Assembly: GCA_022822685.1 (NCBI GenBank)
Contig: JAJEAQ010000557.1
Span: forward strand, 1 to 6,653
Length of the DNA stretch: 6,653 nucleotides
Reading direction: 5' to 3'
DNA from: Trichodesmium sp. jk18x7bins.61
Lineage (GTDB): Bacteria; Cyanobacteriota; Cyanobacteriia; Cyanobacteriales; Microcoleaceae
Below are positions 1 to 5,565 of the stretch, one piece after another (position 1 is the stretch's first letter; each line of letters starts with the position of its first letter). The translations under genes were made by a program, and so were the position numbers. The notes under the pieces were generated by a model, which saw nothing but the letters and a program-made list of their open reading frames with translations, was not told the DNA's origin and searched no databases.

Positions 1-81
1 TATTTCTGGCTATTTTTCAACCCACATTAACTTCAGTTCCCTGATTGTTTCGGTAATGTTGACTTTGAAGGAGCGACTCAT
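1..81 (-). pseudogene. IS630-type transposase, N-terminal remnant (runs off left edge)
   Basis: Reading leftward from an ATG at 81-79, the frame gives MSRSFKVNITETIRELKLMW, then VEK, a TAG stop (12-10), and in frame PEI up to the window edge. The pattern S-F-K-V-N-I-T-E-(S/T)-x-x-E-L-K-x-L-M is, from memory, the start of the helix-turn-helix domain of cyanobacterial IS630/Tc1-mariner transposases. In those proteins a basic stretch of the PEI-R-x-R-I-Q type follows, so the TAG looks like a nonsense mutation in a once longer gene. A good ribosome-binding site (AGAGGT, minus strand of 90-95) lies 8 nt before the ATG, which supports this as a genuine former gene start. The element's outer end should lie just right of 95, but I could not place it. 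The family assignment is moderate because only about 26 residues are visible. Confidence 0.5.
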
Positions 82-201
82 TTCTCAATACCTCTGAGTG
101 TAGTTCAGTAATGGCCTAGAGTCTTCTATCATGTCTATTTAATAGAGAGTGCAGCTTGGCCAAGAAATGGTATTAGGTGATGACTTTTGTAGAAATATTT
201 T

Positions 202-301
202 GGCGCTGCTGAAATGTAATAGTCAGTAGCTGAGGGTAAATCGGAAAATATATTTTTTCCGTTGATAGTTAATATAAAAATCATTACCATTCAGCAACGC
301 C
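202..301. mobile_element. 100-bp MITE with IS1-like ends
   Basis: The left end reads GGCGCTGCTGAA (202-213). The right end, read on the minus strand from 301, is GGCGTTGCTGAA. The inverted match continues inward through a shared GTAAT, giving about 18 of 21 identical positions from the TT just outside GGCG. The flanks are AATATTTT (194-201) and AATATTTG (302-309), an 8-bp direct repeat with one mismatch. Ends of the form GGnnnTGCTG and 8-9 bp target duplications are typical of the IS1 family. The interior codes for nothing and holds a small hairpin (CGGAAAA...TTTTCCG, about 242-261). It is therefore best read as a non-autonomous IS1 derivative that inserted into the murI upstream region. Confidence 0.7.
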
Positions 302-367
302 AATATTTGTGCTATCAAAGCAGTTAAAACTGCATGAGTGCTTTTATCTCTAATTTCAATTATGGGC

Positions 368-381
368 TGGCAAGCTTGCCA
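368..381. promoter_or_regulatory. 14-bp perfect palindrome before murI
   Basis: TGGCAAGCTTGCCA is identical to its own reverse complement. It lies 11 nt before the GTG at 393 and 29 nt before the alternative ATG at 411. A dimeric repressor could bind such a site, and in RNA it would form a stem without a loop, so a DNA-level role is more likely than an RNA hairpin. No second copy of it exists in the window. Function is inferred from shape and position only. Confidence 0.35.
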
Positions 382-392
382 AATTACTTGAG

Positions 393-1316
393 GTGAATTC
401 TATTGTAACGATGAAAAATATTTTTTATCAGCTCAAAAGGTATAAATGTATTAGCCCTTACCTTCTGCAAACAAATCAACCTAGACAACCGCAATCAGCT
501 CCTATTGGGATATTTGATAGTGGTGTCGGTGGAATTGGTGTTTTAAAAGAATTATATCAACAACTTCCTGGAGAAACTTTTGTCTACTTTGCTGATACAG
601 CCAGACTTCCCTATGGTACAAAATCTCAGGCAGAGATAGTACAATTTGTGCATCAAGTACTAACCTGGATGGAAAAACAGGTGGTGAAAATGGCGATTGT
701 TGCTTGCAATACTGCCACTGCAGCAATGATAGATAGAGTAGCATTTGAATACAACTTCCCCATTATTGGTATGATTGAGCCTAGTGCAAATACTGTGATC
801 AACGGAGGTAGTAAGAGAATAGGTGTGATCGCTACTTTACATACAGTCAATAGCAATGCTTATCTTAATACAATTCATAAAATAGACCCTTCTGTTTTAG
901 TATTTCAATTAGCAGCTCCTGCTTTGGTGCCATTAATTGAATATGGTAACATTGATGATATCTATACTTTTGAAGTAGTGCGACAATATCTTGAACCCCT
1001 AATCAGACAAGATATAGATACTCTAATATTAGGTTGTACTCACTATCCCCATTTAATTCATTTGTTTAGAAAAATTTTAGGCACTTCTGTACAAATAGTA
1101 GATCCTGCTATAGCTGTTGTTAGTGCTGCTGCTCAGGAACTTCAACGTTTGGGCAGGTTAAGCGATCGCCCTGCTCGCTGCACTAGTTTTTATGTGAGTA
1201 GAAACCCAGAAGAATTTGCTAAAAGAGTGCGACGCTTCTTAGGCTTTACTCCGATAGTACAACATTTTTGTTTACAAGAAGAGAGCATAACAGTTCATCA
1301 TGAATCTGTAGCTTAA
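393..1316 (+). CDS. murI: Glutamate racemase MurI
   Basis: This cytoplasmic, cofactor-independent enzyme interconverts L- and D-glutamate, supplying D-Glu to MurD for peptidoglycan. The 307-residue product carries the full Asp/Glu racemase signature. IGIFDSGVGG (38-47) includes the conserved Asp42. FADTARLPYGTKS is at 66-78. VACNTATA (103-110) provides the first catalytic Cys105, PALVPLIE (176-183) a conserved Glu, and LGCTHYPHL (213-221) the second catalytic Cys215 with His217. No key residue is missing. The N-terminal tail before the core is about 36 residues, somewhat long. The GTG at 393 gives the longest frame, and ATG at 411 (301 residues) is a reasonable alternative. Neither has a well-spaced ribosome-binding site: the only candidate, GAGG at 390-393, overlaps the GTG and lies 17 nt from the ATG. 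The gene stands alone and faces plsY. It contains a HIP1 octamer at 1162-1169. Confidence 0.96.
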   Translation: MNSIVTMKNIFYQLKRYKCISPYLLQTNQPRQPQSAPIGIFDSGVGGIGVLKELYQQLPGETFVYFADTARLPYGTKSQAEIVQFVHQVLTWMEKQVVKMAIVACNTATAAMIDRVAFEYNFPIIGMIEPSANTVINGGSKRIGVIATLHTVNSNAYLNTIHKIDPSVLVFQLAAPALVPLIEYGNIDDIYTFEVVRQYLEPLIRQDIDTLILGCTHYPHLIHLFRKILGTSVQIVDPAIAVVSAAAQELQRLGRLSDRPARCTSFYVSRNPEEFAKRVRRFLGFTPIVQHFCLQEESITVHHESVA

Positions 1317-1393
1317 TTTATAGAAAATTACTGAAATTTGGAGATCAGGGGAAAACCGGATTTCTCCCTACTCCTCTTTGGGGTTGGTAATTT

Positions 1394-1424
1394 AAAGGCA
1401 TGCCGGCAAAAAGGCATGCTGGCA
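1394..1424. repeat. 15-bp direct repeat, two copies
   Basis: The unit AAAGGCATGCCGGCA (1394-1408) recurs as AAAGGCATGCTGGCA (1410-1424) with one mismatch and a 1-nt spacer. The unit contains the palindrome GCATGC, and the first copy also contains GCCGGC, so the stretch can fold. It lies about 80 bp after the murI stop and is otherwise unexplained. Confidence 0.6.
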
Positions 1425-1524
1425 AGAGGGACGGCCTATGGTGGGGGATTTAACCCACTACCTTTCATGTTTGCGAAGCACATTTAGCGGCAGCTCTGCG
1501 AAGCGCAAAAAGGCACACCACTAA

Positions 1525-1660
1525 TAGCTGATTCATAAACTGAGCTGAAACCCAGAACTGACAAAGCTTTCATAAATTTAGGCTCTACTCACCTATAAAT
1601 CCTAAAACCTTTGTCTGACAAGGCACTCAGCTTCTTAATATTTACTTGATAAATCAGCTC
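1525..1660. mobile_element. IS5-like MITE, copy C (136 bp)
   Basis: The ends are TAGCTGATTCATAAA (1525-1539) and TTGATAAATCAGCTC (1646-1660), inverted repeats matching at 12 of 15 positions. Both sides are flanked by TAA (1522-1524 and 1661-1663), a 3-bp target duplication of the TNA type used by several IS5-family groups. Just inside the left end, AACTGAG matches copies A and B. Inside the right end, CTTAATATTTACTTGA matches copy A exactly and copy B with one change. It has no coding capacity. The interior differs from A and B, so this is an older or divergent family member. Confidence 0.65.
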
Positions 1661-2003
1661 TAATTTAAAAAATATAGTGGGGGGACAAGGGAGCCTCTTC
1701 TAACAGTACTTTTGCTTCTTACCTGTTCCCTCAAGCTATTCCGAAGGGAGTTGAAAGATGACTGTCTTGTGAGGGTGACACCCCTTATCCAATCTGCTTA
1801 AGTATTTGGAGCGAGCATCAGGGGATGGCCTGCTCAAGTTTCATCTCTTGATTTACCAACGCCAAACGCGGAGCGACATCAAAAGAAAAGTATGGGTAGT
1901 AAGTTATAGCGTAATTTTATTTACGTTTTGATAATTGGTATGAGTTAAAGCTGTGTGGCCTCTAGATTTGCTGTGTAGACTTTTTCACCTAGCCCTAGAT
2001 AAG

Positions 2004-2038
2004 TATAGAGGTGCAAACCTAGAGTTTGCACCTCTATA
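2004..2038 (-). terminator. Strong hairpin after plsY (also between convergent genes)
   Basis: TATAGAGGTGCAAAC (2004-2018) pairs perfectly over 15 bp with GTTTGCACCTCTATA (2024-2038) around a 5-nt loop, beginning 20 nt beyond the plsY stop codon. Neither strand has a T tract after the stem, so it is not a textbook intrinsic terminator. It may block transcription from plsY, act on both strands, or protect the plsY mRNA 3' end. Confidence 0.55.
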
Positions 2039-2058
2039 ATTGCAATTATTGGGATTTA

Positions 2059-2733
2059 TTAAGCTTCTGTTGATAACTTTTGCCCAATCCGAGGTTCTTG
2101 GCCAGCTAACAGTCGTTGAATATTGCTGCGATGACACCAAATCACATATATACCAGCAGCAATAGCAAATATTTTGTATGGAAGTGGTTGAACTGTCAGA
2201 AACATCAACCCAGAAACGGCAACAGCACCAATAATAGAACTCAAGGAAACAATGCGGGAAGTAGCCAGAAGAACAATAAATACAGAAAGTGTTCCTAAAC
2301 CGACAACCCAAGACATTACTAATAAAATACCCAAGGTAGAAGCAACAGACTTGCCCCCCTTAAAACCAATCCAAACAGATTTAGTATGACCTATCACAGC
2401 CATTAATCCTGCCAAAGTAACCATCCATTCCTTCGCAATACCAAGATCAGGTATTCCAGCAGCAATAGTTAAATTTTGAGCAAATACAAGAGAGTAAATA
2501 TAACGAACCAAAGCGATCGCCAATGCCCCCTTGGCAATATCAATAACTAAGACAGCAAAAGCAGGCAACTTTCCCAAAGTTCTTAATACATTAGTCGCAC
2601 CTGTGGAGCCTGATCCTGCTTCACGAATGTCGAGACCATAAAACCGGGAGCCTATCCAATAGCCACTAGGAGTAGCACCCAATAGATAGGAAACAATTAA
2701 TATTACCCCATTCAGAACTAACCAGCCGATCAT
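2059..2733 (-). CDS. plsY: Acyl-phosphate:glycerol-3-phosphate acyltransferase PlsY
   Basis: PlsY is an integral membrane enzyme. It transfers the acyl group from acyl-phosphate (made by PlsX) to position 1 of glycerol 3-phosphate, giving lysophosphatidate, the first committed lipid of membrane synthesis. The 224-residue product has the usual length and all three cytoplasmic motifs. GSGSTGATNVLRTLG (40-54) is motif 1. GHTKSVWIGFKGGKS (115-129) is the glycine-rich phosphate loop, motif 2. HRSNIQRLLAGQEPRIG (201-217) is motif 3. Hydrophobic helices fall at about 5-22, 56-80, 103-115, 133-158 and 162-200. The start ATG at 2733 is supported by AAGGA (minus strand of 2743-2747), 9 nt upstream. A HIP1 octamer lies at 2513-2520. 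The gene follows the DUF3086 gene on the same strand after a 252-bp gap that holds an IS1 scar, so any former operon link is now interrupted. Confidence 0.97.
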   Translation of the reverse strand: MIGWLVLNGVILIVSYLLGATPSGYWIGSRFYGLDIREAGSGSTGATNVLRTLGKLPAFAVLVIDIAKGALAIALVRYIYSLVFAQNLTIAAGIPDLGIAKEWMVTLAGLMAVIGHTKSVWIGFKGGKSVASTLGILLVMSWVVGLGTLSVFIVLLATSRIVSLSSIIGAVAVSGLMFLTVQPLPYKIFAIAAGIYVIWCHRSNIQRLLAGQEPRIGQKLSTEA

Positions 2734-2742
2734 AATACTTAT

Positions 2743-2747
2743 TCCTT
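2743..2747 (-). promoter_or_regulatory. plsY ribosome-binding site
   Basis: Read on the minus strand this is AAGGA, 9 nt before the ATG at 2733. It fixes that start as the right one. Confidence 0.7.
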
Positions 2748-2763
2748 CAAAAAAGCATATTAA

Positions 2764-2803
2764 TAGGAGCTAGAGATTTAGGATAGCTGAATCATTGCTC
2801 CTA
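2764..2803 (-). promoter_or_regulatory. Hairpin in the plsY 5' region
   Basis: TAGGAGC (2764-2770) pairs with GCTCCTA (2797-2803) across a 26-nt loop, 31 nt upstream of the plsY start codon and just before its ribosome-binding site. It could be a leader structure or remnant repeat debris. No known riboswitch class is recognisable. Confidence 0.3.
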
Positions 2804-2833
2804 GATTCATAATTGCTATAAATTAGTTTTTTG

Positions 2834-2999
2834 GGCGTTGCTGAATTAGGCTATGAATTTGTTCAGGTGTAATAGATAAATAGATAGTATCAAGCGATCG
2901 CTATGAAATGCCCAGAATGTAAATAAAAATGATCAGAATAGACACCGAAAGCAGAATTACATTTAAGCGCAACGTCAGGAGTATGTCAAAATCTATCAA
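2834..2999 (+). mobile_element. IS1-family left end and 5' part, truncated
   Basis: The stretch begins with GGCGTTGCTGAA (2834-2845), the same terminal sequence as the right end of the 100-bp element near murI and of the GGnnnTGCTG form of IS1 ends. A TATGAATT (2852-2859) follows that is shared with the copy at 6052-6077. At 69 bp from the tip, an ATG opens a zinc-ribbon peptide typical of the first IS1 reading frame. That spacing fits IS1, where the first gene starts soon after the left end. Similarity stops at about 3000, inside the 3' end of the DUF3086 gene. No right end is present, so the rest has been deleted. A HIP1 octamer (2894-2901) lies just before the ATG. Confidence 0.6.
2903..2999 (+). 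pseudogene. IS1 InsA-like zinc-ribbon transposase N-terminus, frameshifted
   Basis: The ATG at 2903 gives MKCPECK and then TAA. Shifting frame to 2925, one reads KNDQNRHRKQNYI, a stop (2964-2966), then AQRQEYVKIYQ and another stop at 3000. IS1-family first proteins begin with a pattern like M-K-C-P-E-C followed by R-K-N-G, K-Q-N-Y-x-C and C-x-R-Q-F. The order and spacing of MKCPEC, KQNYI and RQ-(aromatic) fit, with the second cysteine pair destroyed by the stop codon. It is non-functional, and its last codons overlap antisense to the end of the DUF3086 gene. The family call rests on short motifs recalled from memory plus the matching IS1-like end upstream. Confidence 0.55.
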
Positions 3000-4209
3000 T
3001 AGAATTTTGAGATTTAGGTTCAGGAGCAAAGGCCAACCAAAGAGAAAACTGTAATATAGACAAACTAATTTTATCTTCCGTATCATCAATCACAATAATT
3101 GGCAATTTCCCCTGCTTCACTAATCGATCTGCCTTTAGGGCCAAAATCTCCCCATCCTCAAACAAAGCCACACCTCGGTCAGGGCTAAAATCACGACGGT
3201 CAATCCCGAGACAATCTTGTAAACCACGACGCCACTCTCCCAAACGCTCAGGAGAATTAGCAAGTATCAAAGAGCGCATCCGGGGACCATACAATCTTTT
3301 CAGTATAGAAACAATTGCAGAAGCAACCAAAATATTTTGCAAGCGACTACCCATAGTACGCAAAGCACCACGACCACCCTGAGAAAAAAACCAATTTGAG
3401 ACTCGTTCTGCATGGATTGGCTCAAATGTACGTCGTAATTTCCAAGGTGGGCCATAATAATCCGGCATATTCCGATACTCATCCAGAATCTGACGAATCT
3501 GCCTAGTTTGCTCCTCAAAACCCATTTCCACAAATTTAGGATTGTCTGAATTGCTCACAGACTGAGGAGCATCTTCTACAATAGGTGTTTGAGATTCATA
3601 AGTTTGTGGAGCTAACTTCAACTGTTCAGCCGCCACAGCCAAATCCTGCAAACTGCCCACCAAATAATCCTTAAACCCCTGAATCCTAATTGCCAAATCC
3701 TGAGAAGCACCAGCAAAAGTAGTTCGCATCTCCCTCTGAATACGTTCTTTGCGACGTTCGAGTTTTTCTACCTCTATTTGCAATACTTGTCTACGCTGTT
3801 CCAACTGAGTCAAAGCTTCGGACACTAAACGCCCCATAACCTCACTTTGTGCCATCAAATCTTTCTGTAACTTAGCTTTAGTTTCCTGTAGAGAATCTAT
3901 TTCGCTTTTCAAGTTTTGTTGTTCCTGTTGGAAGTCGGTAACTTCTGATGTCAAGTTGATTTCAACTTTCTCCAAGGGGACACAAAGATCTTCATTTGAT
4001 GAAACATACTCCGGTTCTATGATTTGAGTCGTAGCAACTTCTAATGACTCAGCAGGTTTTTCAGATGTAGGACTAAGCTCAGTCTCAATTTCTTCATCTA
4101 AGTCTAAATCCCAAGGAGAAGGAACAATTTCATTTAAGTCATTTGAAGTAACTGAAGTTGTTATTGATTGCTCTTTTTGCTCTTGTGGTTGTGTTTCGTC
4201 TGGGTACAT
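2986..4209 (-). CDS. DUF3086 family protein with long coiled coil
   Basis: The function is unknown. From memory the family is restricted to cyanobacteria and often sits beside plsY. The 407-residue product has an acidic, low-complexity N-terminus (1-90), then a charged coiled coil rich in Q, E, K and L (about 91-162, e.g. QRRQVLQIEVEKLERRKERI). A conserved-looking mixed domain runs from about 165 to 395. It contains DYYGPPWKLRRTFEPIHAER (250-269), FFSQGGRGALRTMGSRLQN (274-292), the cysteine-bearing QDCLGIDRRDFSPDRGVALF (331-350) and LPIIVIDDTED (369-379). There is no signal peptide or clear membrane helix, so it is probably cytosolic or peripheral. The ATG at 4209 lacks a recognisable ribosome-binding site. 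The final residues (roughly SQNSIDRF) and the TGA at 2986-2988 overlap the IS1 remnant, so the C-terminal tail may be altered. Confidence 0.88.
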   Translation of the reverse strand: MYPDETQPQEQKEQSITTSVTSNDLNEIVPSPWDLDLDEEIETELSPTSEKPAESLEVATTQIIEPEYVSSNEDLCVPLEKVEINLTSEVTDFQQEQQNLKSEIDSLQETKAKLQKDLMAQSEVMGRLVSEALTQLEQRRQVLQIEVEKLERRKERIQREMRTTFAGASQDLAIRIQGFKDYLVGSLQDLAVAAEQLKLAPQTYESQTPIVEDAPQSVSNSDNPKFVEMGFEEQTRQIRQILDEYRNMPDYYGPPWKLRRTFEPIHAERVSNWFFSQGGRGALRTMGSRLQNILVASAIVSILKRLYGPRMRSLILANSPERLGEWRRGLQDCLGIDRRDFSPDRGVALFEDGEILALKADRLVKQGKLPIIVIDDTEDKISLSILQFSLWLAFAPEPKSQNSIDRF

Positions 4210-4575
4210 AGGAAAAAAATTATGAAAACTTGATACTATCGAAGCGGAAGCTAGCTATAGTTATTTTTTCTAGTCCCTTACCGCTAATTCTGCAAAGATG
4301 CCCTCTCTCAAAGCACCTAAATTGCTAGATTTTCTGATGTCTGCTTGAGACGCTCAGAACAACATCTAGAATATTTCTATTAGAGCATTTGATAGTAGTG
4401 AGGTGCGCATCCTGCCCCACCTTGCTGATTGAATTTTGATTTCACAGAAAGATGGTCGTACCTCCACCTCTTAGCTTTTGCCATACCTCGCATTACTTTA
4501 CTATGGTATAGTAATCATCACCCCTGTTTACCCCATATATAATCAACGATTTAGATCAGGACTCCAGGGGGGGAT
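4210..4575. other. Intergenic region upstream of the DUF3086 gene
   Basis: No gene is visible in about 365 bp. It must hold the DUF3086 promoter, since the gene reads leftward from 4209, but I see no convincing -35/-10 pair. It contains a repeat-like segment with AGGTG (4401-4405) and CACCT (4418-4422) flanking GCATCCTGCCC, of a type common in cyanobacterial spacers. It also holds the near-palindrome at 4492-4515. Just left of element A lies a run of seven G (4567-4573). Confidence 0.4.
4492..4515. repeat. Near-perfect inverted repeat, 10-bp arms
   Basis: ATTACTTTAC (4492-4501) and GTATAGTAAT (4506-4515) pair at 9 of 10 positions around TATG. The site is about 285 bp upstream of the DUF3086 start. 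It could be an operator or an AT-rich hairpin repeat, and nothing else in the window matches it. Confidence 0.4.
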
Positions 4576-4578
4576 TAA

Positions 4579-4755
4579 GAGAGTGTTTGTCAAACTGAGA
4601 TTAAATTCTGGCGTATGATGGGCCATTGGGTCGATATCTCCTCATAATACCCTGCCCTTACGGGCGGGGTTTAAATAAAGAATTTTAGTTATCCGCCGTC
4701 ACCCACCAGAATTCAACACTCTAGCTATCTTAATATTTACTTGACAAACAGTCTC
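4579..4755. mobile_element. IS5-like MITE, copy A (177 bp)
   Basis: The ends GAGAGTGTTTGTCAA (4579-4593) and TTGACAAACAGTCTC (4741-4755) are inverted repeats with one mismatch in 15. They are flanked by TAA on both sides (4576-4578, 4756-4758), a TNA-type target duplication. A second, internal inverted pair is AATTCTGG (4604-4611) / CCAGAATT (4706-4713), shared with copy B. The ends look like those of IS5-family (IS427-like) transposons, from memory. There is no coding capacity. Relative to copy B the centre carries extra sequence with a GC-rich hairpin (4650-4669). Confidence 0.75.
4650..4669. repeat. GC-rich 8-bp hairpin inside element A
   Basis: CCCTGCCC (4650-4657) pairs with GGGCGGGG (4662-4669), including one T-G wobble, around TTAC, and is followed by TTTAAAT. 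In isolation it resembles a terminator or the subterminal hairpin of IS200/IS605-type elements. It belongs to the central segment absent from copy B, so it may be a nested insertion scar. Confidence 0.45.
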
Positions 4756-4800
4756 TAAGTTAAAAAAAATCAAAGCTTATATAGAATCCAGTTATATATA

Positions 4801-4891
4801 CAGGACTTACCTATTTGGGGATAGTAAACTATATATATAGTGTTCGCAATAGTTTGAAATTCCTATATATAGTGCTTTGGCGTAAGTCCTG
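4801..4891. mobile_element. CAGGACTTAC-type MITE, copy D1 (91 bp)
   Basis: It begins CAGGACTTAC (4801-4810) and ends GTAAGTCCTG (4882-4891), a perfect 10-bp inverted repeat. It is flanked by ATATA on each side (4796-4800, 4892-4896), a candidate 5-bp target duplication, although that sequence is low in complexity. Long blocks are identical to copy D2, including CAATAGTTTGAAATTCC and TTTGGCGTAA. The interior is AT-rich (CTATATATATAG) with no reading frame. I recognise the termini as a recurrent cyanobacterial intergenic repeat but cannot name its parent transposon. Confidence 0.75.
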
Positions 4892-5420
4892 ATATAATAA
4901 ACATCTCCGAAAATTGCCAAAATCTTTCTATCACTTGACTCTAACTTCTTTATAATTGTCAAGCAGCCTTTGTTGGTTGTACGCAATTATCAGTATTTGA
5001 GATATTTATTGTTAATAAATTAATGGGTAGTCTTCAAGATGTAATGCTCTTGTTTGGTATACCCCTCTCATTATCAGGAAGTCAGCCGAAAAAAATCATT
5101 ACTTATTTACTACTACCAGTTAATGTTTGAGCGCATCTTGATTTCTTTTTTTGTTCAATTAATCAGATTTCATATTGGTATTAATCCCCCTATTATTAAT
5201 CGGAATCATTCACATATTGTTAAAATTACTTTTTCATATTTTTTCTCTTAATATCAATCTTTATATCCCCACTACCAATATTTTTATCAACCTAATTATA
5301 TGTTCCACAAATATATTTTTTTTTGCTTTTTATTGGTTTTATTATTTAATTGATAGTGGCATTTATTGTTGTTTTTACTTGTTTTTAGGTGTAGAAGTTA
5401 TCTCTACTCCTTCATGGGTT
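4892..5420. other. T-rich stretch with no convincing gene
   Basis: About 530 bp with strongly T-rich plus-strand composition, especially 5130-5400. Short open frames give hydrophobic peptides. An ATG at 5023 encodes MGSLQDVMLLFGIPLSLSGS and 15 more residues to a TGA at 5128. In another frame, 5163-5420 encodes two very hydrophobic stretches, beginning VLIPLLLIGIIHILLKLLF. These could be a decayed small membrane-protein gene split by a frameshift near 5130. T-richness alone also produces such peptides, and no ribosome-binding site is seen, so I do not call a gene. Confidence 0.35.
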
Positions 5421-5423
5421 TTA

Positions 5424-5565
5424 GAGATTGTTTGTAAAACTCAGATTAAATTCTGGCGTAGGGTGGGTGAGGTGGAAAGAGCTCTTCGTACTCACCATAA
5501 TTTTAATTGTCCACCGTAACCCACCAGAATTAAGCACTATAGCTATCTTAATATTTGCTTGACAA
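5424..5565. mobile_element. IS5-like MITE, copy B (right end broken)
   Basis: The left end GAGATTGTTTGTAAA (5424-5438) matches copy A's end at 13 of 15 positions and is preceded by TTA, a possible TNA target. Inside it shares AGATTAAATTCTGGCGTA, the inner pair AATTCTGG (5449-5456) / CCAGAATT (5524-5531), and a right arm containing TAGCTATCTTAATATTT. The right tip reads TTGACAA (5559-5565) and then departs from the family, so the last 8 bases of the inverted repeat and the right target copy are missing. The next base begins a HEAT-repeat gene scrap. Confidence 0.7.

Larger units (their letters stand above)
82..392. other. Intergenic region upstream of murI
   Basis: There is no gene on either strand here. 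The left part is the leader of the broken IS630-type transposase and contains a short palindrome, CTTGGCCAAG (152-161). The middle is the 100-bp IS1-like miniature element (202-301). The right part, closest to murI, carries a perfect 14-bp palindrome (368-381). A weak sigma-70-like pair can be drawn inside the miniature element (TTGATA at 262-267, 17-nt spacer, TACCAT at 285-290), but I do not call it a promoter. Confidence 0.5.
1317..2003. other. Intergenic region between convergent murI and plsY
   Basis: No coding region could be supported in about 690 bp. An imperfect stem follows murI (GGAGATCAGG 1340-1349 with the strand at 1356-1367) but has no T tract, so it is a weak terminator candidate. 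Next come a 15-bp tandem duplication (1394-1424), a short stem (GTGGG 1441-1445 / CCCAC 1454-1458) and GCGAAGC-type motifs (about 1484-1506). The IS5-like miniature element at 1525-1660 follows. From 1664 to 2000 I see no open frame of note and no recognisable RNA. A GC-richer patch with GGGAG and GCGGAGCGAC motifs (1680-1890) resembles cyanobacterial intergenic repeat debris. Confidence 0.5.

Noticed and set aside
502..856. Minus-strand open frames inside murI
   Set aside because: They are antisense shadows of the murI coding sequence, whose catalytic motifs are complete.
1985..2311. Minus-strand open frame overlapping the plsY 3' end
   Set aside because: It is an out-of-frame shadow of plsY that runs through the intergenic hairpin.
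4741..4780. TTGACA as a promoter -35 box
   Set aside because: TTGACA is part of the inverted end of element A, and no acceptable -10 hexamer lies 16-18 nt downstream.
5054..5251. Plus-strand open frame of 65 codons
   Set aside because: It overlaps the other T-rich frames, has no ribosome-binding site or recognisable motif, and its composition explains the peptide.
5175..5519. Plus-strand open frame of 114 codons with hydrophobic start
   Set aside because: It starts at a TTG without a ribosome-binding site in T-rich DNA, and its last 30-odd codons are the sequence of miniature element B, so it is not an intact gene.
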